Shown: positions 1-6,124 of the stretch, in pieces
Layout: the number at the start of each line of letters is the position of its first letter
Numbering within the stretch: position 1 is the stretch's first letter
Assembly: GCA_046727855.1 (NCBI GenBank)
Contig: JBKPDL010000064.1
Span: 1 to 44,296 of the forward strand
Direction: 5' to 3'
Length of the DNA stretch: 44,296 nt
Source: DASPWV01 sp046727855
GTDB lineage: Bacteria; Acidobacteriota; Vicinamibacteria; Vicinamibacterales; UBA2999
Translations under genes and position numbers: made by a program
The notes under the pieces: generated by a model
What the model was told of the DNA's origin: nothing
Database searches by the model: none
The model's input: only the letters and a program-made list of their open reading frames with translations

Positions 1-87
1 GTGCAGGCCGGCCCGCTTGAGATCAGCGGCCTTGCGGGGACCGACACCCTTCAGATACTGCAACGGCATCTGTAGGAGGTCGCTCAT
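1..87 (-). CDS. recG: ATP-dependent DNA helicase RecG, N-terminal 29 residues (cut by window edge)
   Basis: Reading the minus strand from an ATG at 87 gives 29 codons that run off the left edge. The peptide contains LQYLKGVGPRKAADLKRAGL, the characteristic start of the RecG wedge domain, which binds branched DNA during replication-fork rescue and recombination. A GGAG-like run would be expected just upstream but none is clear. Only the very start is visible, so helicase motifs cannot be checked. The call rests on one conserved block and is therefore good but not certain. Confidence 0.8.
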   Translation of the reverse strand, partial: MSDLLQMPLQYLKGVGPRKAADLKRAGLH

Positions 88-196
88 GCACGAAAGTTAC
101 CAGTTGCCTGTTGACAGTTCAAAGTGTAGTTCTCAGCTTGAATTCAACCTTGCCACTGGCAACTGAACTTTGAACTGCCACCTCGCGCGCAGCGGG
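88..196. repeat. AT-richer intergenic spacer with two crossing inverted repeats
   Basis: This gap lies between recG and an exported-protein gene. CAGTTGCC (101-108) is the reverse complement of GGCAACTG (158-165), and CAGTTCAAAGT (115-125) is the reverse complement of ACTTTGAACTG (167-177). The pairs are in crossing order, so both stems cannot form as simple hairpins at once. The 10-mer CTGGCAACTG (156-165) occurs again at 12263-12272, in another lower-GC gap, which suggests a dispersed intergenic repeat. No gene is seen here. Confidence 0.5.
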
Positions 197-781
197 TTAC
201 TGCACGACGATGGCGTTGCCCTGGCCGATCTGGATTTCACGAATGTTGGCAGGAAGTTCGTACACCTGATCGAGGCTGATGCCGTTGGGATAATCGCGCG
301 AGCGCGTGTAATACGCCACGAGATCCTGGAGAAATGCTTTCGGCACCGGAATGCCGCTCACCTCGGCGCTTTCGAGCTGAAAGCGCGCCATGCCGTCCTT
401 GGTGTGGAGAATGCCACTTGCCGTCACCGGCAGTGTGCCGGTCAAGTAGCTTTTCAGATCGAGCAAACTGCCGCTGCTCTTTTTCTGACGGATGACGTCG
501 AGATCCACCACCGCGCGTCCGCTCACGCGTCCGGCTCCGTGCGCCGCGAGGGTGGCATCGGTCACGCCGACCGGCAGCAGCTCGGGACCGCGCACCCGCA
601 AGTACGCGTTGGTCTCGGTCTGCGACACCGGTGTGCGACGTTCGGTGCGACCCTCGCTATTGCCGTTTGCGACGATCTGCTGCAATTTTTGCTGAAACTT
701 GTCGGCGTCGGCCTTGACGTTCGCCGGGATGGACTGCGACACGGCGACGGTGGTCGCGAGAAGAAGTGCCGGAACTTTCAT
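197..781 (-). CDS. Hypothetical exported protein (194 aa)
   Basis: The protein begins with a short hydrophobic stretch (MKVPALLLATTVAVSQS) that looks like a Sec signal peptide with cleavage near residue 17-20. The rest is soluble and beta-rich, with polar repeats such as VSGRAVVDLDV and LTGTLPVTASG, and ends in the hydrophobic tail IQIGQGNAIVVQ. I do not recognise the family; it has some feel of lipid-binding or LmeA/DUF2993-like periplasmic proteins, but this is only a resemblance. It stands alone between recG and the Spy-like gene. A possible -10 hexamer (TAAGAT) sits about 5 nt before the ATG. The full-length, well-formed ORF makes it a likely real gene. Confidence 0.7.
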   Translation of the reverse strand: MKVPALLLATTVAVSQSIPANVKADADKFQQKLQQIVANGNSEGRTERRTPVSQTETNAYLRVRGPELLPVGVTDATLAAHGAGRVSGRAVVDLDVIRQKKSSGSLLDLKSYLTGTLPVTASGILHTKDGMARFQLESAEVSGIPVPKAFLQDLVAYYTRSRDYPNGISLDQVYELPANIREIQIGQGNAIVVQ

Positions 782-917
782 AACTAATCTTATCGTCAGC
801 GTTCACGGGAGTCGATGGCGACACGACGCGAGAGCGCTCGAACACAGCCAGTCGGTCCAAATCGGCGGCTCCGCCGGCTGCCGCGATTTCAACTCACGTG
901 AATTGAGGGATTAGACG

Positions 918-1454
918 TCAGCGGCCCGGCGGTGGCCGCTTCGGCGTGGCCCGGTTCGGATTCAGTTGACGCGCGCGCAGCAGCAAATCCAGCTTCTTGC
1001 GTTCGATCTGCTCCTCGAACACGCGAAAACGGGCCTGTTGCCGCACATCGAGCACTTCGTCGAGCGCGTTGTACGCCTTCCGAAGGTCGGCCGCAAACCG
1101 CGCTTCGCTCTCCTGTAACTCGGTCAGCCGCTGCTTCAGCAACCCGTCGTCGGTGCCGGCACCGCGGTTCATCCCGCGCGTCAGCCGCTGCATGTCGACG
1201 ATCAGCCGCATTTTCTCCTGCTGATGACGCCTGCGTGTGTCCTGAAGCGCTTTGAGCCGTGGGACGAATTGCGCAAACTGCTCGTCGCTGAGCCCAAGGG
1301 CTTCCTGTGCCTGAATGACCACGTAACCGTCGAAGATCTTTTGAATCTCCGCCGGAGTCATGCCGGCTCCGCTCTGCGGCGCCGACACGGCGCCGGGTTC
1401 CTGTGCGCTCAGCAAGACGGCGAACGAGAACGCAAGCATCAGCGCAAGCCGCAT
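918..1454 (-). CDS. Spy/CpxP-like periplasmic protein
   Basis: The chosen ATG at 1454 gives 178 residues starting with the signal peptide MRLALMLAFSFAVLLSAQ. A longer reading frame upstream overlaps the anti-sigma gene and is unlikely to be translated. The mature part is almost entirely amphipathic alpha-helix with an LSDEQFAQF segment resembling the LTxxQ motif of Spy/CpxP/CnrX proteins, then long charged helices and a basic tail. Such proteins are periplasmic chaperones or sensors. It follows the anti-sigma gene by 2 nt, making a sigma / anti-sigma / periplasmic-sensor operon like cnrYXH in logic. Family assignment rests on helix pattern and context, not on a diagnostic residue. Confidence 0.65.
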   Translation of the reverse strand: MRLALMLAFSFAVLLSAQEPGAVSAPQSGAGMTPAEIQKIFDGYVVIQAQEALGLSDEQFAQFVPRLKALQDTRRRHQQEKMRLIVDMQRLTRGMNRGAGTDDGLLKQRLTELQESEARFAADLRKAYNALDEVLDVRQQARFRVFEEQIERKKLDLLLRARQLNPNRATPKRPPPGR

Positions 1455-1456
1455 CG

Positions 1457-2029
1457 TTATCCGCCTGACCGGTCCATTTCTGCTTTCAACAATTTGATCA
1501 ACGATTCCTGCTCCGCAGGACTGAGCTCCGATGCCGCTTGTTCCACATCCCCGGGGCGAACAAGCATACCGGCATCGTTTGCGGCTTCGAGATCCTCGGC
1601 CATGAGAATCGCCGAGACCACCGCCCATTCCCGCTCGTCCGACACCGCGAGATCAGCCTGCGACTGCAAGGAAGCACCGCGCGCAGGGCCAGACCCCACC
1701 GGCGTCTGCGACACGGCCGCGCCGAGCACGATCAGGATGAGGGCGATCGTTGCCAATGGTGCGACTACTTGCCACCGCAGCCAGTCGAAGCTCCAGTGGC
1801 GACTCGGGTCCGTTTCCTGACGGATTGCGGAGCGCACGCGCGCGGAAAAGTGTTCCCAGAAGAGCGGCGAGGGTTCCGGCGCCTGCACTCGGCGAGCTTC
1901 GCCGAGAGCCGCGCGCAGCTGCGCCACTTGAGTGTGGCATCGCTCGCAGCCCGCGAGATGCGCCATCCGGCTCGCGCCGAGCGTCTCGTCCACCGCGCCG
2001 ATCAATTCGTCGGGTGTGAAATGGCTCAT
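1457..2029 (-). CDS. Membrane anti-sigma factor with zinc-finger (ZAS-type) N-terminus
   Basis: The 190-residue protein has HLAGCERC near residues 24-31, the H-x3-C-x2-C signature of zinc-binding anti-sigma domains, followed by a helical cytoplasmic region. A single membrane span lies around residues 90-112 (VVAPLATIALILIVLGAAVS), and a periplasmic acidic C-terminal half follows. This is the topology of an anti-sigma factor that holds its ECF partner at the inner membrane. Its ATG overlaps the stop of the sigma gene by 4 nt (ATGA), so the two are translationally coupled. The periplasmic Spy-like gene follows directly and could supply the sensory input. Confidence 0.82.
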   Translation of the reverse strand: MSHFTPDELIGAVDETLGASRMAHLAGCERCHTQVAQLRAALGEARRVQAPEPSPLFWEHFSARVRSAIRQETDPSRHWSFDWLRWQVVAPLATIALILIVLGAAVSQTPVGSGPARGASLQSQADLAVSDEREWAVVSAILMAEDLEAANDAGMLVRPGDVEQAASELSPAEQESLIKLLKAEMDRSGG

Positions 2030-2682
2030 GGCTCGCTCCCCAGGATCTTCCGCAAGTTGCCGAGTGCGTGAAAGAAGTTCGCTTTCACCGCTCCGACGGA
2101 GCTGCCGAGGATTTCTGCGATCTGCTGATGCGTCAGATCATGATACGCGCGCAAAATCAGCGTCGCACGCTGCTTGTCGGGCAACGCGGCAATCGCGCGG
2201 CGCACGGCGGCGGCACGCTGGCCTCGCATCAGGCCCGCCGTTGGATCTTCGGTTCGCGTGTCTTCGAATCGATCGTGATCGAGGGGCTCGGTTTCAGGCT
2301 TTCTCGCGCTCACGCGATTCAGACATGCGTTGACCGCGATGCGATACAGCCAGGTCGAGAGCGCGGATTGCCCTTTGAAGGTGTGAAGCGCGCGCCACGC
2401 GCGAACAAAGATCTCCTGCGAGAGATCGGCGGCGTCTTCGTGGTTGTTTACGAACCGGTAACACACCTGATACACGGCGCGCCGATGCCGCGCCACGATG
2501 ACATCAAAAGCGTCGCGCTGACCGTTCAGACACGCGGTGACCAGCGCCGCATCGTCAAGATTCGCGGCGATTGTCGACTGGTCGACACTCTGGTCGCCAC
2601 CGCGGACCACTTTCACCGTCCATTTGGGCGCGCTAGCGAGCATCGAGCCCGGCCAGGTGCGCACACCGGATCGATCAGACAT
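2026..2682 (-). CDS. ECF-type RNA polymerase sigma factor
   Basis: The protein is 218 residues long. Region 2 is clear (CYRFVNNHEDAADLSQEIFV, then RAWRALHTFKGQSALSTWLYRIAVNACLN), and region 4 carries a helix-turn-helix (LTHQQIAEILGSSVGAVKAN). The first 30 or so residues are not conserved in the family, so an internal start is possible; the upstream GGGGGG at about 2693-2698 is a plausible ribosome site for the ATG at 2682. It heads an operon with its anti-sigma partner and a periplasmic protein. A hairpin (2708-2725) lies just upstream. ECF factors of this layout usually autoregulate, but no promoter consensus can be assigned here. Confidence 0.92.
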   Translation of the reverse strand: MSDRSGVRTWPGSMLASAPKWTVKVVRGGDQSVDQSTIAANLDDAALVTACLNGQRDAFDVIVARHRRAVYQVCYRFVNNHEDAADLSQEIFVRAWRALHTFKGQSALSTWLYRIAVNACLNRVSARKPETEPLDHDRFEDTRTEDPTAGLMRGQRAAAVRRAIAALPDKQRATLILRAYHDLTHQQIAEILGSSVGAVKANFFHALGNLRKILGSEP

Positions 2683-2707
2683 TCCCGCGTTGCCCCCCTT
2701 TATTAGA

Positions 2708-2725
2708 CCAGCTGCGCGGAGCTGG
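2708..2725. repeat. Perfect 6-bp inverted repeat upstream of the sigma-factor gene
   Basis: CCAGCT (2708-2713) and AGCTGG (2720-2725) flank a 6-nt spacer, 26 bp before the sigma-factor start in the divergent spacer shared with lexA. It could be a protein-binding palindrome or a weak hairpin. There is no following T-tract, so it is not a convincing terminator. Confidence 0.4.
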
Positions 2726-2865
2726 GGTTAAACCGCAGCGCACGTGATCGCATCGCGCCAACCGCGCGACCCGCGCAAAGTTGCCCGTTTTGCGCCGATA
2801 ACGTCGGATCCCTTCGATGCCACGATTCGGAATTCCAGGTGAATTGAGTGGTTCGATCCTAGCAG

Positions 2866-2894
2866 TTGACTTTCGCCTTTTGTTTGGTTACTCT
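2866..2894 (+). promoter_or_regulatory. lexA promoter, sigma-70 type, giving a leaderless transcript
   Basis: TTGACT (2866-2871) and TACTCT (2889-2894) are separated by exactly 17 bp and match the -35 and -10 consensus well. Only 7 nt separate the -10 box from the GTG at 2902, so transcription should begin on or next to the start codon. Upstream, GAATT occurs twice 6 nt apart (2830-2834, 2841-2845), a candidate operator, but I cannot link it to LexA from sequence alone. Confidence 0.65.
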
Positions 2895-2901
2895 CGCCTC
2901 C

Positions 2902-3510
2902 GTGCAGCCGCTCACAAAACGTCAGCGCGAGATTCTGGACTACCTCAACGAGTTCATCCAGCAGCACGGCTATGCCCCGAGCCTGGAAGAAGTCGGTCGC
3001 CGATTCAATCTGTCGTCGTTGGCGACGGTGCACAAGCACCTGACAAACTTGCAGGAAAAGGGATTCATTCGCCGTGCCTGGAATCGCAGCCGCTCGGTTG
3101 AGCTGCTGCCTTCGCGGTCTGGCGGACGGGCCGTGGAGTTGCCCATGCTCGGATACGTGGCGGCCGGCATGCCGATCGAGGCCGTTGCCACGTCGGAAAG
3201 CATCGCCGTGCCGGAAACACTCGTCAGCGGCAAGCGCGACACCTACGTGCTGCGCGTGCGCGGCGACTCCATGATCGACGAGCAGATCCGCGACGGAGAT
3301 TGGGTGGTCGTCGAAGACCGACGGGCCGCCGACAACGGCGAAATGGTCATCGCCCTGGTCAGCGGACAGGACGCCACGCTCAAGAAGTTCTACAAAGAGG
3401 GTGGTCGCGTACGGCTACAGCCGGCGAATCCGACCATGGAACCGATTGTCGTCGATCCGGACGCCGTTCAAATTCAAGGCGTCGTCGTCGGCGTGATGCG
3501 CAAATACTGA
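2902..3510 (+). CDS. lexA: LexA repressor (SOS regulator, self-cleaving S24 protease)
   Basis: LexA represses DNA-damage genes and cleaves itself when RecA filaments form. From the GTG at 2902 the protein is 202 residues and starts at the family's usual point (QPLTKRQREILDYL). A TTG 36 nt upstream would add atypical residues and lies inside the -35 box. The winged-helix DNA-binding domain covers residues 1-68 (PSLEEVGRRFNLSS recognition region). The cleavage bond is Ala88-Gly89 (GYVAAGMP), and the catalytic pair is Ser123 (RGDSM) and Lys161 (ATLKKF). All key residues are present. The gene is divergent from the ECF operon and is followed by a palindromic repeat and the DUF3467 gene. Confidence 0.96.
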   Translation: MQPLTKRQREILDYLNEFIQQHGYAPSLEEVGRRFNLSSLATVHKHLTNLQEKGFIRRAWNRSRSVELLPSRSGGRAVELPMLGYVAAGMPIEAVATSESIAVPETLVSGKRDTYVLRVRGDSMIDEQIRDGDWVVVEDRRAADNGEMVIALVSGQDATLKKFYKEGGRVRLQPANPTMEPIVVDPDAVQIQGVVVGVMRKY

Positions 3511-3534
3511 CGTGTGGGGTGCTTGCCCCGCCTT

Positions 3535-3572
3535 CCTTCGCCTACGCTCAGACGGCCCTGAGCCATGTCGAA
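3535..3572. repeat. Palindromic intergenic repeat after lexA
   Basis: The inner stem GCTCAG (3546-3551) / CTGAGC (3558-3563) has a 6-nt loop, and outer TTCG (3537-3540) pairs with CGAA (3569-3572) across a mismatched segment. The sequence resembles the CCTTCGACTACGCTCAGG-type palindromes found repeatedly between genes in many bacterial genomes (from memory). It may also help to end the lexA transcript, though it has no T-tract. Confidence 0.5.
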
Positions 3573-3611
3573 CGGCCGAAGCTTGTTCACTATTGCGCAC
3601 GCGGAGGCGGG

Positions 3612-3950
3612 ATGTACACTCGCCTCATGACCGAACGCAAGCAGATCAACTTTACGATCGTGCCGGACGACATCTCTCCACCTCCGGCGCGGGAGTACGC
3701 CAACTTCGCGGCGGTGGCGCACACTCCCTTCGACTTCACGATTACGTTTTGTGAGGTCATGCCGCTTTCCGAAAAAGAAATCCGCGAGGCGGAAGCGGAC
3801 CACATCGTCCGCGCACCGATCAAGGCGCGTGTGGTCATGCCGGTGCAGTTCATTCCAACGCTGATCGCGGCGCTCCAGGAAAACCTGCGGATCTTCTCCG
3901 AGTCCCACACTCCTCCGCCGGCTCCCGATTTGAAGGGGCCCGTGCATTGA
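3612..3950 (+). CDS. DUF3467 family protein
   Basis: The 112-residue protein contains the typical block REYANFAAVAHTPFDFTITF, with a C-terminal region that includes PIKARVVMPVQFIPTLIAALQ, as in DUF3467 proteins of unknown function. The ATG at 3612 has GGAGG four to eight nt upstream (3603-3607), while the ATG at 3627 (MTERKQINFT) would match the family's more compact start but sits 19 nt from that site; either is possible. Its stop overlaps the TTG start of nth by 3 nt, so it is likely cotranscribed with DNA-repair genes. No catalytic motif is visible. A role in DNA repair would be a guess from context only. Confidence 0.82.
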   Translation: MYTRLMTERKQINFTIVPDDISPPPAREYANFAAVAHTPFDFTITFCEVMPLSEKEIREAEADHIVRAPIKARVVMPVQFIPTLIAALQENLRIFSESHTPPPAPDLKGPVH

Positions 3951-4654
3951 AAACAAAGGCGGTCGCCAGGCGCATCTTTGATGCGCTCGCGCGCCATCAC
4001 CCTGACCCTGACACCGAGCTTCATTACCGGACGCCGTACGAACTGCTCGTCGCCACGATTCTGTCGGCCCAATCGAGCGATGAGCGCGTGAACCAAGTCA
4101 CCCCGTCGCTGTTCCAGAGATATCCCGACGCGCACGCCTTTGCGGGCGCCGGGCCTGCCGAGCTCGAGAACATCATCAAGGCGACCGGGTTCTTCCGGCA
4201 GAAGTCGAAGGCGCTGATTGGCATGTCGAAGGCGCTCGTCGAACGTCATCGCGGGCAGGTTCCGCCAGACATGGAGGCGCTCACCAAACTCCCAGGCGTG
4301 GGGCGCAAGACCGCGAACGTGGTGCTCGGCCACGCGCTCGGCGTTCCCGGCTTGCCGGTCGATCGTCATGTGCTGCGGGTGGCCAACCGCATCGGCCTGG
4401 TGCACAGCGATGACCCCGAAAAAGTCGAGCCGGCGCTCGCTGCACTCTACCCGCCCGAACGATGGATTCAGGTGTCCGACCTGCTGATCCTGCATGGCCG
4501 CCGCATTTGTCGCCCGACGCCAAGGTGTGAGATCTGCAACGTGCGGAAGGATTGTGATTTCTTCCTATCCGGCGGCGTCACGGTACGGGCAGGGCGCGCC
4601 GCCGGGCGCAGGTCGGCGAAGTCGCCGCTTCGCGCGAGGCCCAAACGACGATGA
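3947..4654 (+). CDS. nth: Endonuclease III (bifunctional DNA glycosylase / AP lyase)
   Basis: The enzyme removes oxidised pyrimidines and nicks the abasic site in base excision repair. The 235 residues include the helix-hairpin-helix LPGVGRKTANVVL (115-127) with catalytic Lys121, and VDRHV with catalytic Asp139. A 4Fe-4S cluster motif uses Cys188, Cys194, Cys197 and Cys203. The spacing is C-x5-C-x2-C-x5-C, one residue shorter in the first loop than the usual C-x6-C-x2-C-x5-C. The start is a TTG overlapping the DUF3467 stop (TTGA), consistent with coupled translation. About 25 basic residues (GRAAGRRSAKSPLRARPKRR at the end) extend past the cluster. The stop overlaps the zincin start by 4 nt. 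Confidence 0.95.
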   Translation: MKTKAVARRIFDALARHHPDPDTELHYRTPYELLVATILSAQSSDERVNQVTPSLFQRYPDAHAFAGAGPAELENIIKATGFFRQKSKALIGMSKALVERHRGQVPPDMEALTKLPGVGRKTANVVLGHALGVPGLPVDRHVLRVANRIGLVHSDDPEKVEPALAALYPPERWIQVSDLLILHGRRICRPTPRCEICNVRKDCDFFLSGGVTVRAGRAAGRRSAKSPLRARPKRR

Positions 4655-5064
4655 CCCGCGACCAGTTCAAATCGTTGGTGGCTGAGGCGATCGACACGAT
4701 TCCGGCCCGCTTCGCGCGTGAAGTGAAAAACGTGGCCATCGTGATCGAGGATGAGCCGCCGGACGAGCTGCTCGAAGAAATGGAGATTGGTCCCGACGAC
4801 ACGCTCCTCGGCCTCTATCAGGGCGTGCCGTTGACCGAACGCGGATGGGGACACGGCAATACGCTGCCCGACCGCATCATTTTGTTTCAGCAGACGATCG
4901 AGGAAGAGTGCGAAGGCGATGAGGAGGAGATCGTTGTCGCCATCGGCGAAACGTTGATTCACGAGCTCGGTCATTACTTCGGTCTCAGCGAAGACGAAAT
5001 CATGGAGATCGAGGAACGCTACTGGCGCAATCCGAGGCGCGAGCCGGACGAGCCCGAGCCATGA
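4651..5064 (+). CDS. Zincin-like metallopeptidase (DUF1025/MMP-type, PF06262-like)
   Basis: This 137-residue acidic protein has the zinc-protease motif HELGHYFGLSEDE at about residues 104-116: HExxH plus a third acidic ligand. This matches the short bacterial metallopeptidase family often annotated as a conserved zincin. The central part (ILFQQTIEEECEGDEEEI) matches the family's pre-motif helix. Its start overlaps nth's stop, and its stop overlaps rsmA's start (ATGA both times), so it belongs to the nth-rsmA operon. No signal peptide is seen, so it should be cytoplasmic. Its substrate is unknown. Confidence 0.88.
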   Translation: MTRDQFKSLVAEAIDTIPARFAREVKNVAIVIEDEPPDELLEEMEIGPDDTLLGLYQGVPLTERGWGHGNTLPDRIILFQQTIEEECEGDEEEIVVAIGETLIHELGHYFGLSEDEIMEIEERYWRNPRREPDEPEP

Positions 5065-5921
5065 CGCGAGCCCGCCTTGGCTCGCGAGACCAACTGCGAA
5101 AGCCTCGGCGCGGCAAGCCTCGCAAACGCTTCGGCCAGCATTTTCTGGAGCCGGCGTGGGTGACGAAAATGGTCGACGCCATTGCTCCGGCGCCGTCTGA
5201 TGTTTTTCTCGAGATTGGACCTGGCCGCGGCGCGCTGACCGAACCGCTTGCCGCTCGTGTCGCGCGACTCGTCGCGGTCGAAGTCGATCGCGATCTTGCC
5301 GCGTCGCTGACCGCCCGACGAATCCCGAACCTCACGGTCGTCCGCGCGGATGTTCTGGACCTCGATCTGGGCACCCTGGCGCAACGTGAATTGGGAACAA
5401 CGCCGGGCAACAAAGTGCGTGTGGTTGGCAACCTGCCTTACAACATCTCGTCGCCCATCCTTTTTCGCCTGCTCGATGCAGCGGCTAACGCGAACGTGTT
5501 TCGTGACGCCACCCTGATGCTGCAAAAAGAAGTCGCGGATCGTCTCAATGCGTCGCCTGGGAGCGGTGACTACGGACCGCTCGCGATTACAACGGCGCTC
5601 GCCGCGGACGTGACCAGAGTGCTCGAGCTGCCGCCGGGCGCCTTTCGGCCGATGCCCAACGTCCGATCCGCAGTGGTGCGACTCGCCTTCCGCCCCTCAG
5701 CCGTGGCCACCGCTGATCAGAAGGTGCTCATTGCGATGGTCCGCGCGCTTTTTCAGCAACGCCGAAAGATGGTGGCTAACGCGTTGACGCCCTTTGCGAC
5801 CGAGCGGCAGGCCGACGCGAAGGCGGCGCTTGCGGCCGCGGGCATCGACGCGACCCGTCGGCCCGAAACGCTGCACCTCGTTGAATTAGCACGACTTGCG
5901 GACGTTTTTGTCGGCCGCTAA
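5061..5921 (+). CDS. rsmA: 16S rRNA (adenine1518/1519-N6)-dimethyltransferase RsmA/KsgA
   Basis: RsmA dimethylates two adenines in helix 45 of 16S rRNA during small-subunit assembly. The protein has 286 residues. KPRKRFGQHFL near residues 20-30 is the family's N-terminal signature, the SAM-binding loop is LEIGPGRGALTEPL (about 50-63), and NLPYNISSPI (about 123-132) is the catalytic NLPY motif. The first 18 residues are a basic extension before the conserved start, so a later start is possible. The gene is translationally coupled to the upstream zincin. Its stop codon lies inside an inverted repeat that could end the operon. Confidence 0.96.
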   Translation: MTRARLGSRDQLRKPRRGKPRKRFGQHFLEPAWVTKMVDAIAPAPSDVFLEIGPGRGALTEPLAARVARLVAVEVDRDLAASLTARRIPNLTVVRADVLDLDLGTLAQRELGTTPGNKVRVVGNLPYNISSPILFRLLDAAANANVFRDATLMLQKEVADRLNASPGSGDYGPLAITTALAADVTRVLELPPGAFRPMPNVRSAVVRLAFRPSAVATADQKVLIAMVRALFQQRRKMVANALTPFATERQADAKAALAAAGIDATRRPETLHLVELARLADVFVGR

Positions 5922-5933
5922 CCTAAGCGGCCG
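5912..5933 (+). terminator. Stem-loop spanning the rsmA stop codon
   Basis: CGGCCGCT (5912-5919) and AGCGGCCG (5926-5933) form a perfect 8-bp GC-rich stem with a 6-nt loop that contains most of the TAA stop. There is no strong T-run afterwards (only ATAGTTT about 10 nt later), so it may act as a weak terminator or as an mRNA 3'-end stabiliser. Confidence 0.45.
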
Positions 5934-5974
5934 CCTGTGCTATAGTTTCGGCCTGTCGCACCGGCGAAACCCGA

Positions 5975-6000
5975 GGAAAAAGGGGTCGGACCCCTTTTCC
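5975..6000. repeat. REP-like near-perfect palindrome before the RNase J gene
   Basis: The left arm GGAAAA-A-GGGGTC (5975-5987) and right arm GACCCCTTTTCC (5989-6000) pair over 12 bp with one bulged A and a single central G. GGGGTC-GACCCC palindromes flanked by A/T runs occur as dispersed repeats in several bacterial genomes (from memory). On the plus strand the A-run / stem / T-run order could also act as a terminator after rsmA. A shorter echo, TTAGACCCCTT, is at 34741-34751. Confidence 0.5.
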
Positions 6001-6124
6001 ACAGTGAGCGTGCGAACCCAACCCGCCTCGCAATCTCCAGGCTCGCCCAGCAGCCTGAATAGCTGATCGACTCGACGCGCGACGTGTCGAGACGGGATTT
6101 GTTCGGCCGCTCAGGATCCGTTGA

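Noticed and set aside
2866..2901. Upstream TTG start for LexA
   Set aside because: It would lie within the -35 box and add 12 residues foreign to LexA; the GTG at 2902 matches the family start.
5975..6000. Transposon end or insertion-sequence inverted repeat
   Set aside because: It is a self-contained palindrome with no partner copy flanking a transposase; a REP-like element or terminator explains it better.
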